DNA from: Lactimicrobium massiliense
GTDB taxonomy: Bacteria > Bacillota_I > Bacilli_A > Erysipelotrichales > Erysipelotrichaceae
Length of the DNA: 64,000 bases
Reading direction: 5' to 3'
NCBI RefSeq assembly: GCF_900343155.1
Contig: NZ_OUNG01000001.1
Coordinates: 620,001-684,000 of the forward strand
The notes beneath the pieces are model-generated. The model was given only the letters and a program-made list of their open reading frames with translations, was not told the DNA's origin and searched no databases. The stretch's first letter is position 1. Every line of letters starts with the position of its first letter. Positions 48,128 to 56,882 of this stretch are shown in pieces. Made by a program: the position numbers and the translations under genes.

Positions 48128-49168
48128 TCACAGGCGGAAATAATCTGAAGATGGCCGGAACAGACATTCACGGGTAATTTCATCCAGTCTGGAAACACCG
48201 CACATCTTCATCGTATCCACGAGTTCTCTGCCAATCTTTTCGGTATATAAAGCCACCCCATCTTTGCCGCCGCCATAGACCGCAGTCACAAATGGTCTTG
48301 CGATCAGAACACCATTTGCTCCCAAAGCAATGGCTTTGAAAACATCTGTGCCGGAACGAATGCCGCCATCCACAAGTATTGTCATTTCTTTGCCTGCGGC
48401 ATCCCTGATCTGTGCAAGCACTTCCGCCGTGGCAGGTGTCTGATCAAGCACCCTGCCGCCATGATTGGATACCACAATCGCAGATGCGCCTGCCTCTTTG
48501 GCCGCAAGAGCGCCTCTGACCGTCATGATTCCCTTGATGATAAACGGCCGGCCTGCACGTTCTGCAATCTGGCGAAGCTGGGAAATGGTCTTTGGCCCGG
48601 CCGGGGGATTCTTGCCCTGCAGAAACGGCAGACCTGCCGCATCCACATCCATTGCCATGGCAAAAGCACCTGACTCTTCCACCAGCGCCATTTTTTCTTC
48701 AATCGTCTCCATATCCCACGGTTTCACCGTCGGAATGCCGATTCCACCGGCATTGCGGATCGCCTGGGCAGCCGCTTCCATGACCTTTGGATCCGTGCCA
48801 TCACCGGTAAATGCCGCAATGCCCGCATCCCGGCATGCACAGACAAGAATATCGTTATAGGAAACATCATTCAGACTGTCGCCATAATGCAGATTAACTG
48901 CCCCGACCGGCCCTGCCAGAATGGGATATTTCAGCTTATGGCCAAACAGTGTCAGTGATGGATCAGGCTCCCTGCCCTCACCGATTGTATTCATATTGAT
49001 TCTGATATTCTGCCATGCCTGAAAATTACGCACAGCTGTATCACCCATGCCTTTGGCTCCCGGACCCGGGATCTGACTTCCGCATGCCCTGCCGTCGCAG
49101 ACCGGGCATGCATGGCAGTATGGCCCGACTTTCTTCCGTGCTTCTGCAAGCAACTCCTGATATGTCAT
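48128..49168 (-). CDS. FMN-dependent alpha-hydroxy-acid oxidase/dehydrogenase
   Basis: Flavoenzyme of the lactate oxidase/glycolate oxidase family, 346 residues, oxidising L-2-hydroxy acids. FMN and substrate contacts are seen in YPILAGPVGAVNLH, PFIIKGIMTVRGALAAKEAGA (the flavin lysine), IVVSNHGGRVLDQTPATAEVL (catalytic His in SNHGGR, about 245) and LVDGGIRSGTDVFKAIALGANGVLIARPF. The N-terminus carries a cysteine-rich segment (CHACPVCDGRACGSQIPGPG, about 18-37) not found in classic lactate oxidase but common in anaerobic Firmicutes; it may bind a metal cluster. GGAGG lies nine bases before ATG 49168. It is divergent from the L,D-transpeptidase gene. Confidence 0.9.
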   Translation of the reverse strand: MTYQELLAEARKKVGPYCHACPVCDGRACGSQIPGPGAKGMGDTAVRNFQAWQNIRINMNTIGEGREPDPSLTLFGHKLKYPILAGPVGAVNLHYGDSLNDVSYNDILVCACRDAGIAAFTGDGTDPKVMEAAAQAIRNAGGIGIPTVKPWDMETIEEKMALVEESGAFAMAMDVDAAGLPFLQGKNPPAGPKTISQLRQIAERAGRPFIIKGIMTVRGALAAKEAGASAIVVSNHGGRVLDQTPATAEVLAQIRDAAGKEMTILVDGGIRSGTDVFKAIALGANGVLIARPFVTAVYGGGKDGVALYTEKIGRELVDTMKMCGVSRLDEITRECLFRPSSDYFRL

Positions 49169-49254
49169 CTGTTCAATCCTCCGTCTGCTGTTAGCATAGC
49201 ACAAACAGCAATTGTTTTTACGGGGTCTGATTTGCGTGCTATCATCGTATGGCG

Positions 49255-50361
49255 ATGAAAAACACTTACAGATTTGCACATATCTGCCTGTTTCTTCTGC
49301 TGGCAATTGTACTGCTGCTGGCGGGACGGTGGGCAGTTGTCAGAATACAGCATCACAAAGCTTACCGGGAGGCCAAAAACAGCATGATACTCCGTATTGA
49401 TCAGTCAAAGCTGATCGTTGAAGCAGGAGATTCTGTTTCACTGTATGATGCTGTTACGGCATCCGGAGGAACGCTGTCTGTCTCCGGAAGTGTCAATACA
49501 GCCAAGACAGGAAGCTATCCGGTTGTTTATTCCCTGCGCACCAGTGACCGTTATGGGCGTGAAATACTGAAGAAGCGCAGCGTAATCTTCACTGTCGAAG
49601 ATACTGCAGCCCCGGTCATTACACTGAAAACTGATAATCTGCAGATTGCCCAGGGAGCAGACTTTAATCCTGCCGGGAATGTTGCCGGGATCACAGATGC
49701 TGTTGATGGCCCAATTGATCAGAGCCACTGGCAGATCACATCCGATGTCAATGCCAGTCAGCCCGGTACCTATCAGGTCACTCTGGAAGCATCTGATGCC
49801 AGCGGCAATACCGCCTCAACTTCCTATCAGGTCACTGTTGTCACGCCTGCCTCTGATGATCATCCTTACCTGATCAGAGTCAACCGGGCGGCCAATACCG
49901 TCACAGTATATGCCCGGGATGCACAGGGAAATTATTCTCTGCCCTATAAAGCATTTATCTGTTCTACCGGTCCTGCTACACCGCTTGGCACATATCAGAC
50001 CTATGGCCAGTCCAGATGGAGAGCCTTGTTTGACAATGCCAGCGGCCAGTATGTGACGGATATCGTTGATGACATCCTGTTTCATTCCGTGCCCTACTTC
50101 TCAGAAAGCCCGGATGATCTGGAGTATGAGGAATACAACAAGCTGGGAACAAGTGCTTCTCTTGGCTGTGTGCGGCTGCAGGCTGCCAGTGCCAGGTGGA
50201 TCTATGTTAACTGTCCTCTGGGCACTACGGTGGAATTCTATGATGATGCCGGCAATCCAGGCCCTTTTGGCAAGCCTGACTTCCAAAAGATTGATGTCAG
50301 CAATGCCAGCCGCGGATGGGATCCTACCGATCCGGATCCGGCCAATCCATGGTTAAAATGA
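49255..50361 (+). CDS. L,D-transpeptidase (YkuD) with Ig-like cell-wall domains
   Basis: Secreted or membrane-anchored enzyme of 368 residues, probably making 3-3 peptidoglycan cross-links or anchoring proteins. An N-terminal membrane anchor (about 8-26) is followed by two bacterial Ig-like/DUF5011-type repeats (about 45-115 and 120-198: DTAAPVITLKTDNLQIAQGADFN, ending SYQVTV). The YkuD domain spans about 205-335. The catalytic signature is FHSVPYF with the histidine, and SLGCVRL with the cysteine (about 303). An extended -10 (TGCTATCAT) lies only nine bases before ATG 49255; a second in-frame ATG at 49249 is also possible. A strong terminator follows. Confidence 0.9.
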   Translation: MKNTYRFAHICLFLLLAIVLLLAGRWAVVRIQHHKAYREAKNSMILRIDQSKLIVEAGDSVSLYDAVTASGGTLSVSGSVNTAKTGSYPVVYSLRTSDRYGREILKKRSVIFTVEDTAAPVITLKTDNLQIAQGADFNPAGNVAGITDAVDGPIDQSHWQITSDVNASQPGTYQVTLEASDASGNTASTSYQVTVVTPASDDHPYLIRVNRAANTVTVYARDAQGNYSLPYKAFICSTGPATPLGTYQTYGQSRWRALFDNASGQYVTDIVDDILFHSVPYFSESPDDLEYEEYNKLGTSASLGCVRLQAASARWIYVNCPLGTTVEFYDDAGNPGPFGKPDFQKIDVSNASRGWDPTDPDPANPWLK

Positions 50362-50389
50362 AAGACGCCCTGCGCAGGCGTCTTTTTCT
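50361..50389 (+). terminator. Terminator of the L,D-transpeptidase gene
   Basis: AAAGACGCC and GGCGTCTTT pair over a seven-base loop, followed by TTTCTT. It begins at the stop codon. Confidence 0.85.
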
Positions 50390-50412
50390 TCTGGCCTTTA
50401 ATCCTCTTTCTT

Positions 50413-51027
50413 TCACGTATCCGGGACAAGATCCTCTGGAATGCGGAACGATGATACCCTGCCTACCAGCCAGGAAGACAAGGTAACCGTCACGAATGAA
50501 AACAGAATGTTTGTCCGCGGCAGATAGCTCAATGAAAGCAGCAGTACCACAGCATCCGCCAGAAAGTAACATCTGCCCAGCGGCAGCCGGAGCTTTCTGT
50601 GCAGCAGCAGTGCCAGTACATCATCCCCGCCGCAGGCACCTCCGATTCTGACAACCATGCCGCATCCGAAGCCGACAAACAAAGCGCCAAGAACTGCAGC
50701 TGCCAATGGCATGTCAGACAGATCCGGCAATACCGGTCCCACCCATTCCCACAGACGGTAGCTCAGTGAGAAAGAGGCAGTAGAGAGAAAAGCATTGCGT
50801 ACAAAGCCGCGGCCAAGCACAAAGGCACCGAGAAGATACAGCACTGTATCAAAGATGGCTGATGTCAGAGACGGTGATATGCCGAACCAATGGTTCAGCA
50901 GCAGCTCTGTTCCCAGTTCTCCGCCCTCGGTAATGCCACTTTGCTGATGGACATTGAACAGGCCAAAAGACAGAATGCAGGCACCTGCAATCATGATCAG
51001 ATCATTTTTCCATCTCTTCATTTCCAT
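50413..51027 (-). CDS. YitT/YczE-like membrane protein without DUF2179
   Basis: A 204-residue membrane protein with about five helices. It resembles the membrane half of YitT proteins: QQSGITEGGELGTELLL near the first loop and the glycine-rich GALFVGFGCGMVVRIGGACGGDDVLALLLHRKL (about 117-149), with GGxCGGDD in place of the usual GGTDI. The soluble DUF2179 tail is absent. Function unknown. The start is leaderless in look: TTGAAT, 17 bases, TAGAAT, six bases, ATG 51027, with no ribosome-binding site. Confidence 0.8.
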   Translation of the reverse strand: MEMKRWKNDLIMIAGACILSFGLFNVHQQSGITEGGELGTELLLNHWFGISPSLTSAIFDTVLYLLGAFVLGRGFVRNAFLSTASFSLSYRLWEWVGPVLPDLSDMPLAAAVLGALFVGFGCGMVVRIGGACGGDDVLALLLHRKLRLPLGRCYFLADAVVLLLSLSYLPRTNILFSFVTVTLSSWLVGRVSSFRIPEDLVPDT

Positions 51028-51033
51028 ATCCGC

Positions 51034-51062
51034 ATTCTAGCAGATATTCGCGTAATATTCAA
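51034..51062 (-). promoter_or_regulatory. Promoter of the YczE-like gene (leaderless arrangement)
   Basis: On the minus strand TTGAAT (51062-51057), 17 bases, TAGAAT (51039-51034), six bases, ATG. TGC precedes the -10 box. This is the cleanest example of the leaderless layout in the window. Confidence 0.8.
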
Positions 51063-51157
51063 ATTTGCGACTTTTGCGAGTTTTGGTAGACTGCAGACAA
51101 AAAAAGATCTGGAACTGAATATTCCAGAATCCTGCTGCAGCGTAATGATCACTGTAT

Positions 51158-54100
51158 TTACAGCATTTCCCGCAGGCTGTCAAAATCCTGGGGCATGCCT
51201 TTTGCGTCCTGAAGACGCTGATCCAGAAGTTTCATCATGCCCAGAACACTGCTTTCTTCTGTCCCCTCTGCCATAGCGCCATCCATGCGCAGCCTGCGGT
51301 TGAGTCCAGCTGTATCACACAGTGCTGACACGCACTGCGCCACTCTGTCAGCGATCTTCACCAACCGTACGGCTTCATGCTTCTTTCCCAGCAGACAGAA
51401 ACGGCAGCCATCCAGATGTGCCGCAATGATCCCGGGATCATCAACATCTGAAAGTATTCCCACCGCAGCTTCTGTAATACGGTCAACGAATTCCTGTCCA
51501 TAGAATCTGATCAGGCGCTGTTCATCATGCAGCGCAATGACAGCACAGAAGAAATTCTCATGAGACAGGCGATAGGAACGAACCATATTTTCACCTGCCA
51601 GCATGGTTCCATATATATTGAATAATCCCGTTTTTTCATCCTTCAGGAATACTTCGCAGCTATCTTCAGCACATGTGTGTACCACCCCTGCCACACCGGC
51701 GATCTGATTGCCGCGGTACCAGGGAAATTCTGTCACTGCCCGCCGGCGCAGGCTGCCCGGCAGATGCAGCAAACTGCCGCCGTTTCTTGTCCTGCCATCC
51801 TGCAGAATATCCTTTTCCAGCTTCTCGGGACTGTCGGGATCCACCATGATGCCAAGCTCTCTGACCGTCCTGCCTTCTATCTGCTGCCAGCTCAGTCCGC
51901 CAAGACGGTCAAGGGTAAGATCATTGACGCCCCGGTAGCGCAGCTGCCTGTCCTTCCAGAAAAATGGAATTCCGGCATTCTTCAGAAAAGAATGAAAGAC
52001 AGACAGCTCTTCCCGTTCCTGTTGTGACATATCTGTACTGACTGCCGGCAGTTCTGGTTCCATGGAACGGGAAAAATCCGGCAGAAGTTCCTTCCGGCTG
52101 CTGTGATGTTCCCAGAGATCGACCGCTTCACAGATCAGAATATCCGTTCTGCCATCACGGACAGTCTGAACCGCTTTGAACACTGTCCAGAGATAGTTTC
52201 CAGTATTATCCTTCACCCGAAACAAATCCTGCACATATCCCTGCGAAGAGTCATGCAGCTTGCTGTTCAGCGATGACAGATCCATGAAAGAAAGGAAACG
52301 CTGCTGATCACAGGCATGCACAAGTTCATGGCAAAAGCGCTGTGCCAACGCACTGATCCCACTGATATGGGATTCCGGATGAATCTGCAGATGATGCGTG
52401 AACATCACCTCCACTTCATCATCTTCCGTATCAATGCAGCAGATACTGTCATACAGCAGAACCAGATTGCGGAACACAGCATCATACCCTCTGCTCCAGG
52501 CTCCCTGACGGTCGTCACTGATATTGATGATCTGAAGACTGCCTGCCCAGAAGTCGCTGACACCCGCTGCCATCGATGCCTGCAGACGGATATACTGATC
52601 CTGAAGCACAACCGTAACAGCCTTCTCCTCACCGCCATCAAGCACGCTTTCAAGATAATGATGCAGTTTTTTCTGCACGGAGACACTGGCAGAGATGAGA
52701 GACTGATTCAGGGCATTCAGGCTGTTCAGGCCGATATTTTCCAATTCACGCATAAAGGCATGGTTTGCTGCAAAAACATGTACATAGCCATGATCCACCA
52801 GAAAAAGACCGGCAGAATTCTGTGCGATGATATCCATCAGTCCGATTGCCCCGTAAACTGCGCCTTCCAGTTCCTTTTCCAGACGCAGATGCCCTGCCGC
52901 AAGCGTTTTGGGAATCAGGGCCACAGGCACCGGCCTGCTGAAGTAGTATCCCTGAATCAGCTCACAGCCAATCTGTCTGAGAAAAGCCAGCTGGTCACGT
53001 GTTTCAACCCCTTCTGCCAGAGTATGCATGCCAAGCCGCTTGGCCATGGTTACAATGCTTGTAATAATATCCCTGCTGCGCTGGTCAAAGTTGCGGAAGA
53101 ACTCCATATCCAGCTTGATCAGATCAAATGAATAACTGTGCAGGGCATTCAGTGAGGAATACGCAGAGCCAAAATCATCCAGCCAGACATCATATCCGGC
53201 TTCATGAAAACGATTGATCGCCGTCTCCATCTGTTCCCTGCTCTTGGCCACAACTCTCTCTGTAATCTCAATATGAAGCAGATGCCGGGGAACCTGATAG
53301 CGCATCGTCAGCGCATTGAGCTCATCCAGCGGCGACATCAGCTGAAAATCCATCTGGGACAGATTCAGAGAAACCGGCACAACCTGACTGCCATCCAAAA
53401 GCTTCTCATGCAGATCCTTTACAACCTGTGTCATCACATAACGGTCCAGTTTCTCAATTTTGCCCGCCTGTTCCAGAATCGGCACAAATATTCCGGGAGA
53501 AATCATCCCTCTGACAGGATCCTGCCATCTTGCAAGAGCCTCAAAAGAGCTTACCGTACGGAAATATGTATGAACAACCGGCTGGTACCAGATCTGAATC
53601 CAGCCGGAAGACATTGCCTGCTCCAGATGGTCCAGAATATACGTCCTGGTATCAAGCATCTCCTGCATTTTCTCATCATATACCGCAGTATTGCGGGAAC
53701 TGCCGTTTTTAATGGCAGCACATGCATGCACTGCCCTGCCAAAACCGGAAATGACTGCTTTCACAGATACATGGGGATGCAGATACACAATTCCTGCCTT
53801 GAGCGAAGCAATATGCGTACCCATGCGCTCATTGACAAGCGCACAAACCTCTTCCACCTTTTTCTCTGCATCATCAGGCGGCAGAACAACATGGAACTGA
53901 TCCGCATTCACCCTGCACATCAGCCCATCCGGAATGACATCTTTCAATACCGAAGCCACCAGCACAAGACAGCGGTTGCCGGCATCCGTACCATACCGCT
54001 GATTGTACCCACGGAAATTGGCGATATCAAAATGCACAAGTGCCCACGGTTTCTCTGCACCTGTGCCACCTGTGCCAAACAAGTCATTCACCCTTCTCTG

Positions 54101-54526
54101 GTATACTGCCAGGCTGACAAAACCTGTGAGGTCATCATGATCATGCAGAGAAGCATCCACCTGCGGACACCACATCTGCAGCAGAAAGCAGCTGCCTGTT
54201 TCTGCAGGCAGCCGGCTGATCACGGCATAGGCACAGCGGCTGCTTCCCTTTTTGCCAGTAAAATGCATCTGCAGGTGAAGCGACTGATCAGGCCCGATAT
54301 GGTCCAGCCCGGCGAAGTCATCTGCAGACATTCCTGTCCATGTGCCATGCACCAGTTCATGAAATTCATCCCAGGATGAACACTCATACATTTCCAGAAC
54401 GGACTGATTGGCAAAAAGCACCTCTTCCTGATCATCTGCACTGATCACACAAATACCAGCCTGCAGCAGATCATAACAACGGTGCTTTTCTCCAAGCCAC
54501 TGCGCAAAAGCATCATCCCGCATCAT
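51158..54526 (-). CDS. Large EAL-domain c-di-GMP phosphodiesterase with PAS and two degenerate GGDEF domains
   Basis: A 1122-residue cytoplasmic signalling protein. An N-terminal PAS-like domain (about 15-120) leads to a GGDEF-fold domain (about 130-290) whose active-site motif reads RVNADQFHV, so it cannot make c-di-GMP. The EAL domain (about 300-545) is complete: FEALARW, NLSQMDF, EITERV, DDFGSAYSS, IKLDMEF and AEGVETRDQ, so it probably hydrolyses c-di-GMP. Further PAS-like regions (about 565-680, 700-820, 855-960) and a second degenerate GGDEF-like domain (about 965-1080, with LDGCRFCLL at the motif) follow. No membrane helix is seen. GAGG precedes the paired ATGs at 54526/54523. Confidence 0.9.
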   Translation of the reverse strand: MMRDDAFAQWLGEKHRCYDLLQAGICVISADDQEEVLFANQSVLEMYECSSWDEFHELVHGTWTGMSADDFAGLDHIGPDQSLHLQMHFTGKKGSSRCAYAVISRLPAETGSCFLLQMWCPQVDASLHDHDDLTGFVSLAVYQRRVNDLFGTGGTGAEKPWALVHFDIANFRGYNQRYGTDAGNRCLVLVASVLKDVIPDGLMCRVNADQFHVVLPPDDAEKKVEEVCALVNERMGTHIASLKAGIVYLHPHVSVKAVISGFGRAVHACAAIKNGSSRNTAVYDEKMQEMLDTRTYILDHLEQAMSSGWIQIWYQPVVHTYFRTVSSFEALARWQDPVRGMISPGIFVPILEQAGKIEKLDRYVMTQVVKDLHEKLLDGSQVVPVSLNLSQMDFQLMSPLDELNALTMRYQVPRHLLHIEITERVVAKSREQMETAINRFHEAGYDVWLDDFGSAYSSLNALHSYSFDLIKLDMEFFRNFDQRSRDIITSIVTMAKRLGMHTLAEGVETRDQLAFLRQIGCELIQGYYFSRPVPVALIPKTLAAGHLRLEKELEGAVYGAIGLMDIIAQNSAGLFLVDHGYVHVFAANHAFMRELENIGLNSLNALNQSLISASVSVQKKLHHYLESVLDGGEEKAVTVVLQDQYIRLQASMAAGVSDFWAGSLQIINISDDRQGAWSRGYDAVFRNLVLLYDSICCIDTEDDEVEVMFTHHLQIHPESHISGISALAQRFCHELVHACDQQRFLSFMDLSSLNSKLHDSSQGYVQDLFRVKDNTGNYLWTVFKAVQTVRDGRTDILICEAVDLWEHHSSRKELLPDFSRSMEPELPAVSTDMSQQEREELSVFHSFLKNAGIPFFWKDRQLRYRGVNDLTLDRLGGLSWQQIEGRTVRELGIMVDPDSPEKLEKDILQDGRTRNGGSLLHLPGSLRRRAVTEFPWYRGNQIAGVAGVVHTCAEDSCEVFLKDEKTGLFNIYGTMLAGENMVRSYRLSHENFFCAVIALHDEQRLIRFYGQEFVDRITEAAVGILSDVDDPGIIAAHLDGCRFCLLGKKHEAVRLVKIADRVAQCVSALCDTAGLNRRLRMDGAMAEGTEESSVLGMMKLLDQRLQDAKGMPQDFDSLREML

Positions 54527-54658
54527 TACCGTATCACCTCATCCGGCACAGCTATACAGCTGTATTGTCCCTGATTTCACATAGATGCTATTGTATCCGC
54601 TTTCAATCTGTTGTCAATCTCACTCACACTTACACAAAAAGAGGGTATACTACCCGTA

Positions 54659-54793
54659 TTACGCCTCAATTGCTTTTATCAGTTTTGGCAGAATCTGCAT
54701 CTTCCCTGACAGAATATCCTTCTGCAGTGTGTATGGTCCATCCGTATCCGGATGCACATGACCTATCACCTATACCGGTTCTTTCTCTTCCAT
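54659..54793 (-). pseudogene. Small ORF interrupted by one in-frame amber codon
   Basis: From ATG 54793, eight bases after AGGAGG, the frame reads MEEKEPV, TAG (54772-54770), then VIGHVHPDTDGPYTLQKDI and on to KLIKAIEA before TAA. One amber codon thus splits an otherwise open 44-codon frame. A GTG directly after the amber codon could restart translation. I do not recognise the peptide. It follows the recombinase-like gene by 24 bases on the same strand. It is either a gene killed by one substitution (CAG to TAG would do it) or chance. Confidence 0.4.
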
Positions 54794-54817
54794 CTATTAT
54801 CCCTCCTGCTCCATCGC

Positions 54818-55276
54818 TCACTGCACAATGCCATTTTCAAGCAGATGGCGCTGCAGGGTTGCATATGCAATACCAAGCACCGCAGCCATTTCCTTCTTGG
54901 TAATCTCTTTATTTACAAGCTGCTCGCACAACTGAGCAAACAATGCCATATCCAGCTCCTTGCTCTTGCGGCCGCGCTTTTTCTCTTCCTTTGGCTGACT
55001 GGCACCCCTGCCCTGAGCAAACAGGAAAGGAACGCCACGCTCACGCAGCTTCCCCAGCAGATCACGCATCTCCTCTGGAGAAAGACCACTGCAGTCATAG
55101 CCCTGCATCATCAGGGTATCAGACCACGACAAAAGGGAAAGCATCTGCTCCATCTGTTGCCGTGATGACCCCACATCAACAAAAAGGCGGTCAAGATCAA
55201 CTACTTTTGAAAAAAACAATTTCTTCGAAGTCTCAAAAACTTCATCATCATCTAAAACAGCATATCCGTATCTCAT
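54818..55276 (-). CDS. Serine-recombinase-like protein without catalytic residues, with C-terminal HTH
   Basis: A 152-residue protein built like a small resolvase. Residues 1-90 follow the resolvase fold (MRYGYAVLDDDE, LDRLFVDVGSSRQQMEQMLSLLSWSDTLMM, LLGKLRERGVPFLFAQG). The catalytic motif that should read Y-A-R-V-S-T is YAVLDD, so the serine and nearby arginine are gone. The downstream DRLxR motif is replaced by YDCSGLS. A basic linker (KEEKKRGRKSK) leads to a Hin-like helix-turn-helix (VNKEITKKEMAAVLGIAYATLQRHLLENG). It cannot recombine DNA by the known mechanism but could bind it, perhaps as a regulator. Confidence 0.7.
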   Translation of the reverse strand: MRYGYAVLDDDEVFETSKKLFFSKVVDLDRLFVDVGSSRQQMEQMLSLLSWSDTLMMQGYDCSGLSPEEMRDLLGKLRERGVPFLFAQGRGASQPKEEKKRGRKSKELDMALFAQLCEQLVNKEITKKEMAAVLGIAYATLQRHLLENGIVQ

Positions 55277-55442
55277 TGTGTATTCTGTCCGCGTATCTGT
55301 GTCTTTATCTTAATACAGAAAGTGCCACCAGCAAAAGGTTTTTTGCATGAAACCGGTGTCAGAGGCAGTCTTTGGAAGTCTGCCATGAAAAGAATGCCGT
55401 GCAGGTGTATCATTAGGCGGTACCAAGCACGGAGGAATTCAC

Positions 55443-56141
55443 ATGAAAAAAGTCCCATTTGTCGCCGTCTGTGCCTGCCTTTTGATTCTGACAGGCTGCG
55501 GCGATCATAAAACTGATATTGAAAAGCCAACCATAGCGGCAAGTCCCACCCCGAGTGCAACACCGACACCAGCCCCAACTGAGCTGACCTATGTTCAGAA
55601 AATGGAGATGCTGGAAATCATCAACACTGATCTCAACGCTTCCTATGGCACCAAGGCACAGGTCTATGCTGATATGACTGCCACAGAATTCAGTCTGTCC
55701 GGCAGTACAGCATCCGCCAAAGGCTCCTACAAGTATCCCTCAACAGCAAAGACAGCCAACCAGAGTTTCTCCTATACGTTTGAAATCCTGGAAGATGGCG
55801 ACGTGGAGAAGAAAGATGCCGATGTTGTTGCAGCAACGCCAACACCAACAGCAAGTTCTTCATCATCATCTTCTTCTGCCGGCAAAAAGGCAGACTATAC
55901 GCCAACTGAGAAGTTTGACTTTACCTGCACATCCTCCATTACCGTCTATGGAAAGATGGAGGGCAGCGGCACTTACCGCGCAGATGTCGTAGACAGTGAT
56001 GGCAAAATCGTCGCCAACGTCTTTCATGAGTCAACCCCGTTTGATACCACTAAGACGGTGGATCTGCCGGATGGTTCCTATTCTTTGTGGATCCTGCTGG
56101 ACAATGCCGGCAACTGGGATCTCAACTACACAGTAAGCTGA
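55443..56141 (+). CDS. Hypothetical lipoprotein with low-complexity linkers
   Basis: A 232-residue secreted lipoprotein. The signal peptide ends in the lipobox LTGC (Cys19). Thr/Pro-rich linkers (about 35-47 and 130-138) and a run of eight serines (about 139-146) separate two beta-rich regions. The first (about 50-125) contains MTATEFSLSGSTASAKGSYKYPS. The second (about 155-232) contains FTCTSSITVYGKMEGSGTYRADVVDSDGKIVANVFHESTPFDTTKTVDLPDGSYSLWILLDNAGNWDLNYTVS, resembling carbohydrate-binding or Ig-like folds. GGAGG lies seven bases before the ATG, and a hairpin terminator follows. No known family is assigned. Confidence 0.8.
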   Translation: MKKVPFVAVCACLLILTGCGDHKTDIEKPTIAASPTPSATPTPAPTELTYVQKMEMLEIINTDLNASYGTKAQVYADMTATEFSLSGSTASAKGSYKYPSTAKTANQSFSYTFEILEDGDVEKKDADVVAATPTPTASSSSSSSSAGKKADYTPTEKFDFTCTSSITVYGKMEGSGTYRADVVDSDGKIVANVFHESTPFDTTKTVDLPDGSYSLWILLDNAGNWDLNYTVS

Positions 56142-56152
56142 ATGTGTCACGC

Positions 56153-56198
56153 AAAACAGCGGTCTTTTCCATCACAGGAAGAAGCCGCTGTTTTATTT
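56153..56198 (+). terminator. Terminator after the lipoprotein gene (possibly bidirectional)
   Basis: AAAACAGCGG and CCGCTGTTTT arms with an inner CTTTTCC/GGAAGAAG extension, then ATTTT. On the minus strand it could also serve the phosphoesterase gene. Confidence 0.8.
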
Positions 56199-56204
56199 TG
56201 GTCC

Positions 56205-56882
56205 CTACACAGACAGATGATGAGTGCGCCGGATATACAGATCATAAAACAGGCTGCCGGTTCTGCCCTCAGCCGGATAGTCAGAGCCGCTCAGAACCAG
56301 CGGATAGCGGCCGCAGGCATTGATCAGCTTCGTACCGGCCGGATGGATGATCTCACGCTGGAACGGTGCGCCATAGCTGGCATGCACATGGCCATACACC
56401 ATGTACTTTGGCCCCCATCTTGTCAGCAGATCATTGAAGCAGGCAAAACCACGGTGGGCAGGATCCTTTCCATCCCCAAAGCCAAGACATGGGGCGTGGC
56501 TCACAAACAGATCAAAGCCTCCTGTAAACCTGAGCATGCCTTCCAGATGCCGGATGCGCTTATGCATCTGCCTTTCCGTATACATATCTTTGCCGTCATG
56601 ATAGCGCATGGATCCGCCCAGTCCCAGAATACGCAGGCCATGAAAGTTATAAACTGTATCATCAATATCAATACAGCCCAGCGGCGGATGATGATCATAG
56701 AGAGAATCGTGATTGCCGCGCACATACAGCAGCGGAATATTGGCTACGGTGGTAAGAAACTCCAGATAATCCGGTGAAAGATCACCGCAGGACACAATCA
56801 GATCATAGCCTGCTGTTTTCTCCGGTTCCCAATAGTCCCACAGCCCCCTGTCCTCAATATCTGCCAGCAGAAGCAGTTTCAT
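56205..56882 (-). CDS. Metallophosphoesterase
   Basis: Calcineurin-like phosphoesterase of 225 residues. The metal-binding motifs are in order: LADIEDRG (residues 7-14, Asp for the usual DxH region), SCGDLSPDYL, VRGNHDS (about 54-60), VSHAP (about 127) and YGHVHASYG (about 158-166). The first motif reads DIED rather than DxH, so one metal ligand may be altered. The gene overlaps the upstream BMP-domain gene by four bases, so the two are coupled. The substrate is unknown; nucleotides or phosphodiesters are typical. Confidence 0.85.
   Translation of the reverse strand: MKLLLLADIEDRGLWDYWEPEKTAGYDLIVSCGDLSPDYLEFLTTVANIPLLYVRGNHDSLYDHHPPLGCIDIDDTVYNFHGLRILGLGGSMRYHDGKDMYTERQMHKRIRHLEGMLRFTGGFDLFVSHAPCLGFGDGKDPAHRGFACFNDLLTRWGPKYMVYGHVHASYGAPFQREIIHPAGTKLINACGRYPLVLSGSDYPAEGRTGSLFYDLYIRRTHHLSV

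Noticed and set aside
52316-54379. Long plus-strand frames opposite the EAL protein (271 and 391 residues)
   Set aside because: His/Arg/Gln-rich antisense translations of a gene with clear EAL motifs; no start signals.
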